NCBI GenBank assembly: GCA_004348925.1
Contig: RCMX01000002.1
Coordinates: 368,259-432,258, forward strand
Source: Actinomycetota bacterium
Lineage (GTDB): Bacteria; Actinomycetota; Coriobacteriia; Anaerosomatales; Anaerosomataceae
DNA: 64,000 nt
Direction: 5' to 3'
Position 1 is the stretch's first letter; each line of letters opens with the position of its first letter. This document shows, one piece after another, positions 24,180 to 32,063 of this stretch. A program made the translations under genes and the position numbers. The notes under the pieces are model-generated. The model saw nothing but the letters and a program-made list of their open reading frames with translations. It ran no database searches and was not told the DNA's origin.

Positions 24180-24439
24180 ACACATGTCAGCACTTGAGCA
24201 CGGTCCCTGTCCCTGAACCCGAGGCAGGGACTCAAGGATGCCAGGAATGCCTTGCGATCGGTCAGAGCTGGGTGCACTTGCGCAAATGCCTCATCTGCGG
24301 CCACGTGGGGTGTTGCGACCAGTCGATAGGGAAGCACGCGACCGAGCATGCGAAGGAGTCGGGCCACGCCGTGATCCGCTCGTTCGAGCCAGGTGAGCGT
24401 TGGCGCTACTGCTATACAGATGAGTTGTTCATGGAGTAG
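24176..24439 (+). CDS. UBP-type zinc finger protein
   Basis: This 87-aa protein is almost entirely a zf-UBP domain. The metal-ligand-type residues are Cys4/His6, Cys22/Cys25 (CQEC), Cys38/Cys41 (CLIC), Cys46 and His54/His58/His64 (HATEHAKESGH). In eukaryotes this fold binds the C-terminal Gly-Gly of free ubiquitin. Stand-alone bacterial versions are known but their ligand is not. No ubiquitin-like, E1 or deubiquitinase gene is visible nearby. It starts within the DUF5996 stop (ATGA), so the two proteins are probably made together. Confidence 0.9.
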   Translation: MNTCQHLSTVPVPEPEAGTQGCQECLAIGQSWVHLRKCLICGHVGCCDQSIGKHATEHAKESGHAVIRSFEPGERWRYCYTDELFME

Positions 24440-24507
24440 GCACCGCACAGTGGCGTCCGGACGACGCGGCCGCTGCTAGACGCAGCGGGCACGTCCGCCA
24501 TTTGCAC

Positions 24508-24533
24508 TTCGAGGCACCCTTCGGGGTGCCTCG
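24508..24533 (+). terminator. Terminator, copy 2 of the 26-bp repeat
   Basis: This is identical to 18983-19008, with the same 10-bp stem and TTCG loop, but is followed by ATGCATG rather than a T-tract. It lies 69 nt after the UBP zinc-finger stop and closes that transcript. Confidence 0.8.
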
Positions 24534-24582
24534 ATGCATGTCACCCCATCCCGCTCTGAGTGTGCCGAGTCAGTAAGCCGTG

Positions 24583-24598
24583 GTTAGCAAGAGCTAAC
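24583..24598. promoter_or_regulatory. Inverted repeat GTTAGC-AAGA-GCTAAC
   Basis: Perfect 6-bp arms surround a 4-nt centre in an AT-richer stretch 42 nt before the next gene. Outer GTGGT and ACCAC further extend the symmetry. This is a likely operator for the small stress-gene cluster downstream. Confidence 0.5.
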
Positions 24599-24639
24599 TA
24601 AGGGTAAAGACCACGTAACACTCAGAGAGGAGTCGTGAG

Positions 24640-25092
24640 ATGCCAGAGTTCGTCAGCGTTCCGGTGCCGGTCGATCGCGTCCAGGAAGTGTACGAGCTTC
24701 TCTCGCGAGAGACCATTCGATCGTCGTCCGAGCGCCAGAGCGCCAGTCTCGATCGAGCCAACACCTGGTCGGAGCCGCTCATTGATCGGATGTATGTCGA
24801 ATCATCATCCGCGATGCGGCGGATTCTCCATGCGATCGCTGAAGCATCGCCTGGCTGGGTCACAACCACCGATATCGCAACCGCGTCCGGCCTGACACCG
24901 CGTCAGGTTGTGGCCTCCCTCGGGCCCTTTGAGAAGCGCGTCCGGGGCAGGTACGCGATGAACGGCTGGCCGTTCGAGGCCCGGCAATTCGTTGACGCAG
25001 GCATATTCAAGTACTCCATGTCGCCAGAAACGGCAGATAGGATCGTCACATTGGCATCGCATGTTCGGCAGCGTGAGGAGGGCACTGCATAG
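24640..25092 (+). CDS. Hypothetical protein with predicted winged helix, 150 aa
   Basis: The ATG follows GAGAGGAGT. The N-terminus EFVSVPVPVDRVQEVYELLSRE resembles the opening of some small actinobacterial proteins with a beta-strand/helix motif. Residues 55-125 look like a winged helix (SSAMRRILHAIAEASPGWVTTTDIATASGLTPRQVVASLGPFEKR). It could be a transcriptional regulator of the next genes, fitting the inverted repeat just upstream. I cannot name the family with confidence (possibly DUF6416-like). Confidence 0.65.
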   Translation: MPEFVSVPVPVDRVQEVYELLSRETIRSSSERQSASLDRANTWSEPLIDRMYVESSSAMRRILHAIAEASPGWVTTTDIATASGLTPRQVVASLGPFEKRVRGRYAMNGWPFEARQFVDAGIFKYSMSPETADRIVTLASHVRQREEGTA

Positions 25093-25163
25093 CGCTCGGC
25101 GCAGAAGGGTGTCGCGATTCGCGCGGCTATGAACTGCACTTCCTGCTTGAAGGAGGAATCACC

Positions 25164-25307
25164 ATGTTGTGGACCATCTTCGTGATCCTTGTAGTCCTGT
25201 GGCTGCTCGGGTTCAGCTTCAACATCGGCGGCGGACTCATCCACGCCCTGCTTGTGATCGCACTGATCGTGCTCGTGTACAACCTGGTTACCGGTCGCCG
25301 TTCGTAG
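25164..25307 (+). CDS. Lmo0937-like small membrane protein, 47 aa
   Basis: A 47-codon gene follows a strong GAAGGAGG. It encodes two hydrophobic helices (MLWTIFVILVVLWLLGFSF and GGLIHALLVIALIVLVYNL) joined by an Asn-Ile-Gly-Gly-Gly turn, ending RRS. This is the pattern of the Lmo0937 family of tiny membrane proteins often induced in general stress. It is too short for routine gene finders. Neighbouring YggT and CsbD genes support a stress role. Confidence 0.85.
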   Translation: MLWTIFVILVVLWLLGFSFNIGGGLIHALLVIALIVLVYNLVTGRRS

Positions 25308-25388
25308 GCGTTCGGAGTCCGCAGCCGGATGCACCGCGTCCGCGGGATCAGGCTTCAGACTCCCGACAATGAGAGGAGCTTTGACGCA

Positions 25389-25796
25389 ATGAATAATGCA
25401 AGAGCAGTCTCTTCAGACCGCCGCAGTCAAGTGCACACCGAAGTGCGCGCACCGATGGAGGTCGTCGTTTCACGAGTCATCATGTTCGTGTTCGGCGTGA
25501 TCGAGGTGTTCATCGGGATCCGCTTCGTGCTGGTACTGCTCGGTGCCAATGCCGAGGCCGGGTTCGTGAAGCTCGTTCATGGCATCTCGGGAATCTTCAT
25601 GGCGCCCTTCGTCGCGATTTTCAACACGCAGGAGGCCGGAGGAGCCGTGTTCGAATGGAGTGCGCTCGTGGCCATCGCCGTGTACGCCCTTGTCGCCTGG
25701 GGTCTCATCGCGCTTATCCGTGCGGTGAACCCGCGTCAACAGTCGGAGACGGTCGAGCGCATAGAGTCCAACGACGATAGCGTCGCACAGCAGTAA
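25389..25796 (+). CDS. YggT-like membrane protein
   Basis: The ATG at 25389 lies 10 nt after AGGAG, giving 135 aa. The protein has a polar N-terminus, a helix VVVSRVIMFVFGVIEVFIGIRFVLVLLG and the HGISGIFMAPFVAIF segment seen in YggT/YlmG-type proteins. A second membrane helix (ALVAIAVYALVAWGLIALI) and an acidic tail complete it. It is probably an inner-membrane protein of unknown role. It stands between two stress-type small genes, not in the usual ftsZ-proximal location of ylmG, so it is more likely part of an envelope stress set. Confidence 0.75.
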   Translation: MNNARAVSSDRRSQVHTEVRAPMEVVVSRVIMFVFGVIEVFIGIRFVLVLLGANAEAGFVKLVHGISGIFMAPFVAIFNTQEAGGAVFEWSALVAIAVYALVAWGLIALIRAVNPRQQSETVERIESNDDSVAQQ

Positions 25797-25817
25797 GTCC
25801 ATCAGACGGAGGTCACA

Positions 25818-26090
25818 GTGGGATACGACGACAAGATCAAGAATGCGGTCGATGTGGCGAGAGGGAAGGCAAAGGAGCTCGTCGGCGAAGCGACCGACAG
25901 CGAAGAGCTTCAGGCTGAGGGCAAGCTCGATCAGGCCTCGGCGAAGTCAAGGCAGGCCGTCGAGGCCGTGAACGATGAGCTCAAGGACACGATCGGCGAG
26001 GTACGCGACAGACTCGCAAGCAAAGTCGGGGAATTGGGCGACAAGGTCGCCCGCACAGCCGACAGCATCAAGCAGCGGTCGGAGCGCTAG
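25818..26090 (+). CDS. CsbD-like stress protein
   Basis: The GTG at 25818 follows ACGGAGGT. The 90-aa protein has the CsbD pattern (KIKNAVDVARGKAKELVGEATDSEELQAEGK over residues 5-35) followed by amphipathic helix repeats (KDTIGEVRDRLASKVGELGDKVARTADSIK). It is highly charged and has no hydrophobic core, typical of hydrophilic, stress-induced proteins under sigma-B-like control in Gram-positives. The exact function of CsbD is unknown. It ends 13 nt before the convergent ABC-F gene. Confidence 0.9.
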   Translation: MGYDDKIKNAVDVARGKAKELVGEATDSEELQAEGKLDQASAKSRQAVEAVNDELKDTIGEVRDRLASKVGELGDKVARTADSIKQRSER

Positions 26091-26102
26091 GAACCCGATG
26101 TG

Positions 26103-27902
26103 TCAGGAGAGCTTTTCGGAGAGTTCGACCCACGCGTCCTCGAGGACGGCGATCTCAAGCTCAACCTCATGCACGCGAGCCTGAACATCCCCAAGGGCCA
26201 CGTAGTCCGAAGGATCCACCTGTAGCAGTTCAGCTCGAATCGCTTCGGCTCTCGTGCCAAGCGATTCGAGCTTGCGTTCTGTTGCGGCTAGTTCCTTCTT
26301 GAGCGCGCGCTCGACGCCGGACGGCAGTGCGCTCTGAGCGTTCCCGGCTTTGGGCACTCGCCTGGATTCCAGAGAGGCGGATTCCGATCGCTCCCCATCC
26401 CGAGCATCCAGCAGCCGCAGGTACTCGTCCACACCACCCGGTAGATGTCGCACGGTGCCATCGAAGAGCGCGAACTGGTCGTCAGTGACGCGTTCCATCA
26501 GGTGCCGGTCGTGGGTTATCAGCAGAAGCGTTCCGGGCCAACCGTCGAGCAGACTCTCCAACACCGCGAGCATATCGGTATCGAGGTCGTTGTCCGGCTC
26601 GTCGAGAATCAGGACATTCGGCTGGTCGAGCAGCACCAGCATCAGCTGGAGTCGCCGCTTCTGGCCGCCCGAGAGGTCTGAGACGTACGCCGAGAGATGC
26701 GTGGGCTCGAATCCGAGCCGCTCCAGGAGCTGTGCGGGAGTCAGCTCTCGGCCCTCGAACTCGTAACGGGTCTTGTAGCGCGCGAGGAGCTCCCGCACGC
26801 GCTTGCCGTCATGGGCCGCCAGCTCGTCGAGGTGCTGCGAGAGCATGGCGAACCTAACCGTGGAGCCGACCTTCACGGTGCCCGATGTCGGTTCCAGAGC
26901 GCCCTGGATGACCCGCAAGAGCGTCGTCTTGCCGGAGCCGTTCTCGCCGAGGATGCCGAATCGATCGCCGGGGCCGATATGCCACGTCACATGGTCGAGC
27001 ACGGTGTTCTCGCCGAACCGCTCTGTCACGTTGGTCAGATCGACGACCTGCTTGCCCAGACGGGACATCGCGGTGCGCCTAAGCTCAAGCGAATCCCGAA
27101 GCGGAGGTTCGTTGTCGATCAGCGCGTGAGCGGCCGCGACACGGAACTTCGGCTTGGTAGACCGCGCCTGGGCACCTCGCGACAGCCACGCGAGCTCCTT
27201 GCGCATGATGTTCCGGCGCTTCTGCTCGGCGGTCATGGCCGCCTCTGCACGCTCCACGCGCTGAAGAACGTACGCCGAGTACCCGCCCTCGAACTGCTCG
27301 ACCCGTTCGTGGTGCACCTCCCACATGCCGAGACAGACCTCGTCAAGGAACCAGCGGTCGTGTGTAACAACCAGCAGGGCACCCGACTTCTTCGGCCAGC
27401 GTGTCTTGAGGTGTTCTGCGAGCCAGGCGATCGCGTGTACGTCCAGGTGGTTGGTGGGCTCGTCAAGCATGAGCACGTCACAGTCAGCGATGAGCACGCG
27501 CGCGAGGTCGACACGCCGTCGCTGACCGCCTGAGAGCTCACCGATGCGACCGTTCCACGGGAGGTCTCTAGCGAGCCCATTGATGATGCTCCGGATCCGG
27601 GAATCCGACGCCCAGAGATGCTCGGGCATGTCGCCGACCACGGCCCGGGCGATGGTCGCGTCAGGATCGAGTGCATCGGCCTGCTCGAGCACATGGATCG
27701 CGGTCCCTCCGCGACGCATCACTCGGCCATTGTCGGGGTCAAGCGCGCCCGAGAGCAGTGACAGCAGCGTCGACTTCCCGTCGCCATTGCCACCGACGAT
27801 ACCGACTCGGTCACCCTCGTTGATGCCGAGGGTGACCGAGTCGAAGACCCTCTTCGTCGGATACTCAAGACGGACGTTCTCACATCCCAGCAGATACGCC
27901 AC
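26103..27902 (-). CDS. ABC-F family ATPase (Uup-like)
   Basis: This 599-aa soluble protein has two ABC ATPase domains and no membrane segment. Walker A motifs are GGNGDGKSTLL (near 38) and GENGSGKTTLL (near 321). Signatures are LSGGQRRRVDLARVL and LSGGQKRRLQLMLVL, and Walker B motifs CDVLMLDEPTNHLD and VLILDEPDNDLD. A C-terminal coiled coil (LKKELAATERKLESLGTRAEAIRAEL) is as in Uup. ABC-F proteins act on the ribosome, rescuing stalled complexes or giving antibiotic protection. Uup itself is also linked to DNA repair and ribosome assembly. The first Walker A has Asp in place of the usual Ser/Ala. Confidence 0.93.
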   Translation of the reverse strand: MAYLLGCENVRLEYPTKRVFDSVTLGINEGDRVGIVGGNGDGKSTLLSLLSGALDPDNGRVMRRGGTAIHVLEQADALDPDATIARAVVGDMPEHLWASDSRIRSIINGLARDLPWNGRIGELSGGQRRRVDLARVLIADCDVLMLDEPTNHLDVHAIAWLAEHLKTRWPKKSGALLVVTHDRWFLDEVCLGMWEVHHERVEQFEGGYSAYVLQRVERAEAAMTAEQKRRNIMRKELAWLSRGAQARSTKPKFRVAAAHALIDNEPPLRDSLELRRTAMSRLGKQVVDLTNVTERFGENTVLDHVTWHIGPGDRFGILGENGSGKTTLLRVIQGALEPTSGTVKVGSTVRFAMLSQHLDELAAHDGKRVRELLARYKTRYEFEGRELTPAQLLERLGFEPTHLSAYVSDLSGGQKRRLQLMLVLLDQPNVLILDEPDNDLDTDMLAVLESLLDGWPGTLLLITHDRHLMERVTDDQFALFDGTVRHLPGGVDEYLRLLDARDGERSESASLESRRVPKAGNAQSALPSGVERALKKELAATERKLESLGTRAEAIRAELLQVDPSDYVALGDVQARVHEVELEIAVLEDAWVELSEKLS

Positions 27903-28008
27903 TCAGCGATCCTCATTTCCGTCAGTACCGATGGATGCGCCAGGCGCGATCCGCTTCACCACACAGGATACAGCTCTCAGGCACGCGTATCCGACTCCCT
28001 GGATCGGA

Positions 28009-28037
28009 TTGACGCCTGTCGCTGCATTCAGCATGAT
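28009..28037 (+). promoter_or_regulatory. Likely promoter of the cytochrome gene
   Basis: TTGACG (28009-28014), a 17-bp spacer and CATGAT (28032-28037) fit a sigma-70-type promoter. It lies 67 nt upstream of the cytochrome start. Confidence 0.55.
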
Positions 28038-28104
28038 TCACATAACTTCGCGGGTACCTCCGCTCGTTTGATCGCCGTGCCGCACAGGAGATTGGGGAGT
28101 CGCC

Positions 28105-29136
28105 GTGCATGATCGCACCCTACTGAGAGCGTCACTCGTGTCGTTCATCGCACTCTTCGTCGTAGCAGCGTTTCCTCTCGTCGCGGTGGCCGACACGACT
28201 TCCGGCTATCTGGATTGGACCGATACGTACGGGACCGACACTCCCCACAACGGATTCACCACGTCGTCCACGAAGTGCGCCGTGTGTCATTCAGTGCACA
28301 AGGCACCAGCGGCTGGGGAGCTGCTTCTTCGCACGACAGGCGAGGACGCTTGCGTGTACTGCCATATCTCCAGTACGACGGGACTCATCGGCATCTACGA
28401 CGGAGACACGAGCCTGTACGTCGACGACAACAGGAACAATCACAGCCTCGACGGTGGTGCGCCATGTATCGGGTGTCACTCCGTTCATGGTGCCGATACC
28501 TACACAGGCAAGATCGCGAGCAAGATCCTGAAGCGTCTGCCGATCCAGCCCGAATTCGTTCGCATGTTCTCGGAGACCAACGACGCCGAGTACCTCTACA
28601 CGCTCGATACAGACGACACCGTCGTCGGTGCGCCGCCGTACGACTGGGAAGAGTGGGGCGGTGCCAAAGACGTGCAGCAGACTGCCTTCTGCACCGGCTG
28701 CCACCCGTACTTCACGCGCGCTTCCGAGGATGAGATCACGACAGATCGCATGATGGTCGATGGCGCTATCTCCACCGAGACCACCTCGTTCGCCTCGCAT
28801 CCGATGAAGCGCTACTGGGGCGACGCCGACATGAACATCGATTTCGTGGCGGCAGGATCGTCTCTTCCCACATCGACACAAGTCGCCGGAATGAGCACGA
28901 ACGGTTGCTACCGCTGCCACGGCGAGGGTGACTACACCAACCGCGGCCCCGGTGCCTGGGAGTCGAGTTTCCCGCACTTCACGGCCACCCGGCAGCGGTT
29001 CCTCTCATCGAGCGATGCGGACGGCAACTGGCTGACAGACACGCCCGACTCTTCCTCGGACGGCACATGCTTCCATTGCCATCTCGGCTATACGGACGCT
29101 GACGGCAATCCGGCTGGAGTCGGCGTCAGCTACTAG
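28105..29136 (+). CDS. Hexaheme c-type cytochrome
   Basis: The 343-aa protein begins at GTG after GGGGAG and has an N-terminal signal peptide (VSFIALFVVAAFPLVAVA). Six CxxCH heme-attachment sites are present: CAVCH, CVYCH, CIGCH, CTGCH, CYRCH and CFHCH. Additional His residues (VHK, SVHGAD, SHPMK) could serve as distal ligands. The protein would be exported and carry electrons outside the membrane. Spacing of the first three motifs resembles doubled-CxxCH proteins such as NrfH/OmcI-like cytochromes, but I do not see a named family. It is monocistronic, with its own promoter-like sequence and terminator. No cytochrome c maturation genes lie in the window. Confidence 0.9.
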   Translation: MHDRTLLRASLVSFIALFVVAAFPLVAVADTTSGYLDWTDTYGTDTPHNGFTTSSTKCAVCHSVHKAPAAGELLLRTTGEDACVYCHISSTTGLIGIYDGDTSLYVDDNRNNHSLDGGAPCIGCHSVHGADTYTGKIASKILKRLPIQPEFVRMFSETNDAEYLYTLDTDDTVVGAPPYDWEEWGGAKDVQQTAFCTGCHPYFTRASEDEITTDRMMVDGAISTETTSFASHPMKRYWGDADMNIDFVAAGSSLPTSTQVAGMSTNGCYRCHGEGDYTNRGPGAWESSFPHFTATRQRFLSSSDADGNWLTDTPDSSSDGTCFHCHLGYTDADGNPAGVGVSY

Positions 29137-29166
29137 CGTTCGCGCCAACGCCAGGCAGCCCTGGAA

Positions 29167-29199
29167 GGGTTCCGCCCGCTATCCTGCGGGACCCGTTTT
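29167..29199 (+). terminator. Terminator after the cytochrome gene
   Basis: A 9-bp stem with one G-T pair (GGGTTCCGC / GCGGGACCC) encloses a 10-nt loop and is followed by GTTTTC. It lies 30 nt after the cytochrome stop. Confidence 0.75.
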
Positions 29200-29242
29200 C
29201 GTGTCAGGGCACCGATACATGATGTTCTGGCAAGGGGTTCGC

Positions 29243-30421
29243 ATGGTAGTCTTCTGCAAATCGAGCGATAGGACACAAGTGCGACGTTCCGAGCGGAGTC
29301 AGGCGATTCGAGCGCGGGCTGCAGCAACTGCTGCACCCGGACCTCGGCGCGCGTCCGCACCTCGCCGGACCCCGCAGAAGCGGGGGAGTGTGATCCGGGT
29401 CTTCGGCGCGATCGTCGTGCTGCTCATCGTTGCGGCGTTCGTCGCCGTCGCTGTCGGCTGGAGCATGTTGAACAGGCCTGCGGTCGAGGTCGCAGCCGGC
29501 GCTCCCGTCGAGGTTGAGATCGCGAGCGGCTCCTCCACCGCGGCGATTGCCGAGAAGCTCGCATCGGCGGGCGTCGTGGAGAATGCGCTCATGTTTCGCC
29601 TACAGTCCCGCCTGACCGAGTCCGATGGACTGCTGCGCGCCGGTGTGTACACGTTTTCCACGGGCATGCCCTATGACCTCGTGCTGGAGAAGCTCAAGAT
29701 CGGTCCCGACATCGTGTTCTACGACGTTCCGATCCCCGAGGGCTTCACCGCCAGGCAGATCGCCGAGCGCTTTACCGCTCGTGCGCAGATCCCTGAGGCC
29801 GAGCTTCTCGCACTGGTGACCGGTGGCGCTGGCGAGTTCGCCGCCGACCACCCCTATCTTGAGAACGCGTACGGTGATTCGCTCGAGGGGTTCTTGTTCC
29901 CTGCGACGTATCGTGTGAAAGAGGGCACCTCGGCCCGCGACGTCGTCGAGATGATGCTCGACAAGTTCGATTCGGTGATCGCGGGCATCGACATGTCGTA
30001 TGCGAAGTCGAAGAACCTGGACCTTCGTGACGTGGTGATCATCGCTTCGATCCTGGAGCGTGAATCGAAGATCCAGAAGGAATTCCCCCTGGTCTCGTCC
30101 GTCATCTACAACCGGCTGGCGAAGCCGATGCGGCTGCAGCTGTGCGCCACGGTGCTCTACAAGTTGCCCGAGGGAACCACGAAGCTCACCAACGCGGACA
30201 CGAAGCTCGACAGCCCGTACAACACCTACATCCATGACGGCCTGCCCGTCGGACCGATCAGCAATCCGGGACTCGCGGCGCTTACGGCCGCCGCTGCGCC
30301 TGCCAAGACGGACTACTACTACTACGTCTTGACCGGCAAGGATGGTTCGCAGACGTTCGCGTCCACGTACGATGAGTTCCTGAGAGCGAAGCAGGTCTAT
30401 CAGAACGTGTTCGGCGACTAA
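29243..30421 (+). CDS. mltG: Endolytic murein transglycosylase MltG
   Basis: I take ATG 29243, 5 nt after AAGGGG, giving 392 aa. After a basic cytoplasmic N-terminus there is one membrane helix (IRVFGAIVVLLIVAAFVAVAV), then a LysM-like region (VEIASGSSTAAIAEKLASAGVV) and the YceG catalytic domain. Key segments are LEGFLFPATYRV, IIASILERESK (the Glu is the expected catalytic acid) and SPYNTYIHDGLPVGPISNPG. MltG cleaves nascent glycan strands and sets their length. In many bacteria it is linked to ruvX, which is not seen here. Confidence 0.93.
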   Translation: MVVFCKSSDRTQVRRSERSQAIRARAAATAAPGPRRASAPRRTPQKRGSVIRVFGAIVVLLIVAAFVAVAVGWSMLNRPAVEVAAGAPVEVEIASGSSTAAIAEKLASAGVVENALMFRLQSRLTESDGLLRAGVYTFSTGMPYDLVLEKLKIGPDIVFYDVPIPEGFTARQIAERFTARAQIPEAELLALVTGGAGEFAADHPYLENAYGDSLEGFLFPATYRVKEGTSARDVVEMMLDKFDSVIAGIDMSYAKSKNLDLRDVVIIASILERESKIQKEFPLVSSVIYNRLAKPMRLQLCATVLYKLPEGTTKLTNADTKLDSPYNTYIHDGLPVGPISNPGLAALTAAAAPAKTDYYYYVLTGKDGSQTFASTYDEFLRAKQVYQNVFGD

Positions 30422-30497
30422 TCCCACGCGTCCGTCTGGTCGTGCCCCTCTGCTATCCTTGCAGGTACGTGCTGTGCATTCTCGACCGGGGGACACG

Positions 30498-31451
30498 ATG
30501 GCTGCGCATATCACCGTACGCTGGATCGATCACGGGACCCTCCGAGCTGACGGACTGGAATCGCTTCCTGACACGCTGACGGGCGCCGTCTGGATCGACG
30601 TCGTCGATGTCGATCAGGACTCATTGGCCGCGGTCGCCGCACGGTTCTCGCTCCCGCCGCTTGCTGTCGAGGACTGTCTGCACTTCCCGCAACGTCCCAA
30701 GATCGATGCGTATCCTGACGTGACGTTTCTCATCTGGTTGCTCCCCGGGTTGGTATCCGGCGATGGCATCGCATCTCAGGAACTCGATGTCTTCCTCGGA
30801 GAGGAGCACCTCGTGACGGTGCACCGAGAGAAGATCGACGTCATCGACCGTGTCGCCGCGCACGCGGAGGAGTATCTGAAGCGAGGCGTGGAGTGGACGC
30901 TGCACGCCATTCTGGATACCGCGGTCGATGAGGTCTTCCCGGTCATCGAGTCGCTTTCGGACGAGCTGGAGGAGCTCGAGGACCTCATGTTGTCCGATGC
31001 GCGTCCAACGAATCTCCAGCGGCTCTACGCTGCAAAGCGTGCACTGGTCCAATTGCACAAGGTGATTGGGCCCGAGCGCGATGTCGTGCGAGGTCTGGCG
31101 CGTCTCGAAGCGTTCGTCGAGCCGGCGGCGTACATGTACTTCCAGGACATCGGCGATCATCTGGCGCGTGTGGCCGATCAGGTTGACACCTACCGGGATG
31201 TTGCGTCCGGGACTATGGACATCTACCTGTCATCGGTCAGCAACCGTATGAACGCCATCATGAAGCAACTGACGATCATCGCCACCATCTTCATGCCATT
31301 GACGCTCATCTCGGGCATATACGGAATGAACGTGGTGAAGGGGATGTGGCCGCCGATCGCTGCCGCATGGTCCTTCCCGGCGATCATCGGCGTGATGCTG
31401 ATGATCACCGTATGGATGCTGTGGTACTTCAAGAGGAGAGACTGGTGGTAG
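30498..31451 (+). CDS. corA: CorA-type magnesium/divalent cation transporter
   Basis: The 317-aa protein starts at ATG 30498 after GGGGGAC. It has a long cytoplasmic alpha/beta N-terminal domain (VEDCLHFPQRPKIDAYPDVTF, VHREKIDVIDRV), a long stalk helix and two C-terminal membrane helices. The signature YGMNVVKG sits between the two helices; GMN is the selectivity motif of CorA channels. The end of the gene overlaps the next start by 7 nt, so the two are translationally coupled. Confidence 0.93.
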   Translation: MAAHITVRWIDHGTLRADGLESLPDTLTGAVWIDVVDVDQDSLAAVAARFSLPPLAVEDCLHFPQRPKIDAYPDVTFLIWLLPGLVSGDGIASQELDVFLGEEHLVTVHREKIDVIDRVAAHAEEYLKRGVEWTLHAILDTAVDEVFPVIESLSDELEELEDLMLSDARPTNLQRLYAAKRALVQLHKVIGPERDVVRGLARLEAFVEPAAYMYFQDIGDHLARVADQVDTYRDVASGTMDIYLSSVSNRMNAIMKQLTIIATIFMPLTLISGIYGMNVVKGMWPPIAAAWSFPAIIGVMLMITVWMLWYFKRRDWW

Positions 31452-32038
31452 AAGAGGGTACGGAGGAGGTTCACTCCGGGATCTACTCGGTGGCGAACCT
31501 GATCACGGTGTTGCGCCTGTTGTTGGTCCCGTTCTTCTTCGCGATGCTCATTCGCGATTCGGAACGGGCGCGTCTTGCGGCGTTCGCCCTGTACGCGCTG
31601 GCGGCCTCGACGGACTGGATCGACGGCCAGATCGCCCGTCGCACGCATACGGTGACACAGGTCGGCAAGATCATCGATCCGCTGGTCGATCGCCTGCTGC
31701 TCGCTTCCGGCGTTATCGGCTTGTACATCATCGGTGAGCTGCCGTTGTGGATTCCGGTCGTGCTCGTGTTCCGAGACGTGTACCTGCTCTACGGCTCGTA
31801 CGTGCTTGAGAAGCACAGGATCATCTTGCCTGTCACTTACATCGGCAAGATCACGACCGCCATACTGCTGACCGGGTTCTCCTCGCTGATCGCGGGCTGG
31901 CCGGTCGTCTCGGGAACGGTGCTCGGACTCTGGCTTGTCTACGGGGGCATGGTGCTTTCCTTCATAACGGCCATCAAGTACACGTTCAGCGCGAAAGCCG
32001 CACTCGACAAGGCAAAGGCCGCAACCCGTTCGGTGTAG
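31445..32038 (+). CDS. CDP-alcohol phosphatidyltransferase
   Basis: GTG 31445 lies inside the corA stop region and follows AGAGGAGAG, giving 197 aa. The catalytic motif DG-x2-AR-x8-G-x3-D-x3-D is complete in WIDGQIARRTHTVTQVGK and IIDPLVDRLL (about residues 56-82). Six membrane helices are predicted. The enzyme joins CDP-diacylglycerol to an alcohol such as glycerol 3-phosphate (PgsA) or a related acceptor in the membrane. The exact acceptor cannot be told from the motif. Confidence 0.87.
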   Translation: MVEEGTEEVHSGIYSVANLITVLRLLLVPFFFAMLIRDSERARLAAFALYALAASTDWIDGQIARRTHTVTQVGKIIDPLVDRLLLASGVIGLYIIGELPLWIPVVLVFRDVYLLYGSYVLEKHRIILPVTYIGKITTAILLTGFSSLIAGWPVVSGTVLGLWLVYGGMVLSFITAIKYTFSAKAALDKAKAATRSV

Positions 32039-32063
32039 GTAGTCACCCAGACAGGGAAAGGGC

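Noticed and set aside
18983-24533. Integrated mobile element between the repeats
   Set aside because: No integrase, transposase, phage gene or full tRNA-end duplication was found. Insertion is offered only as a hypothesis.
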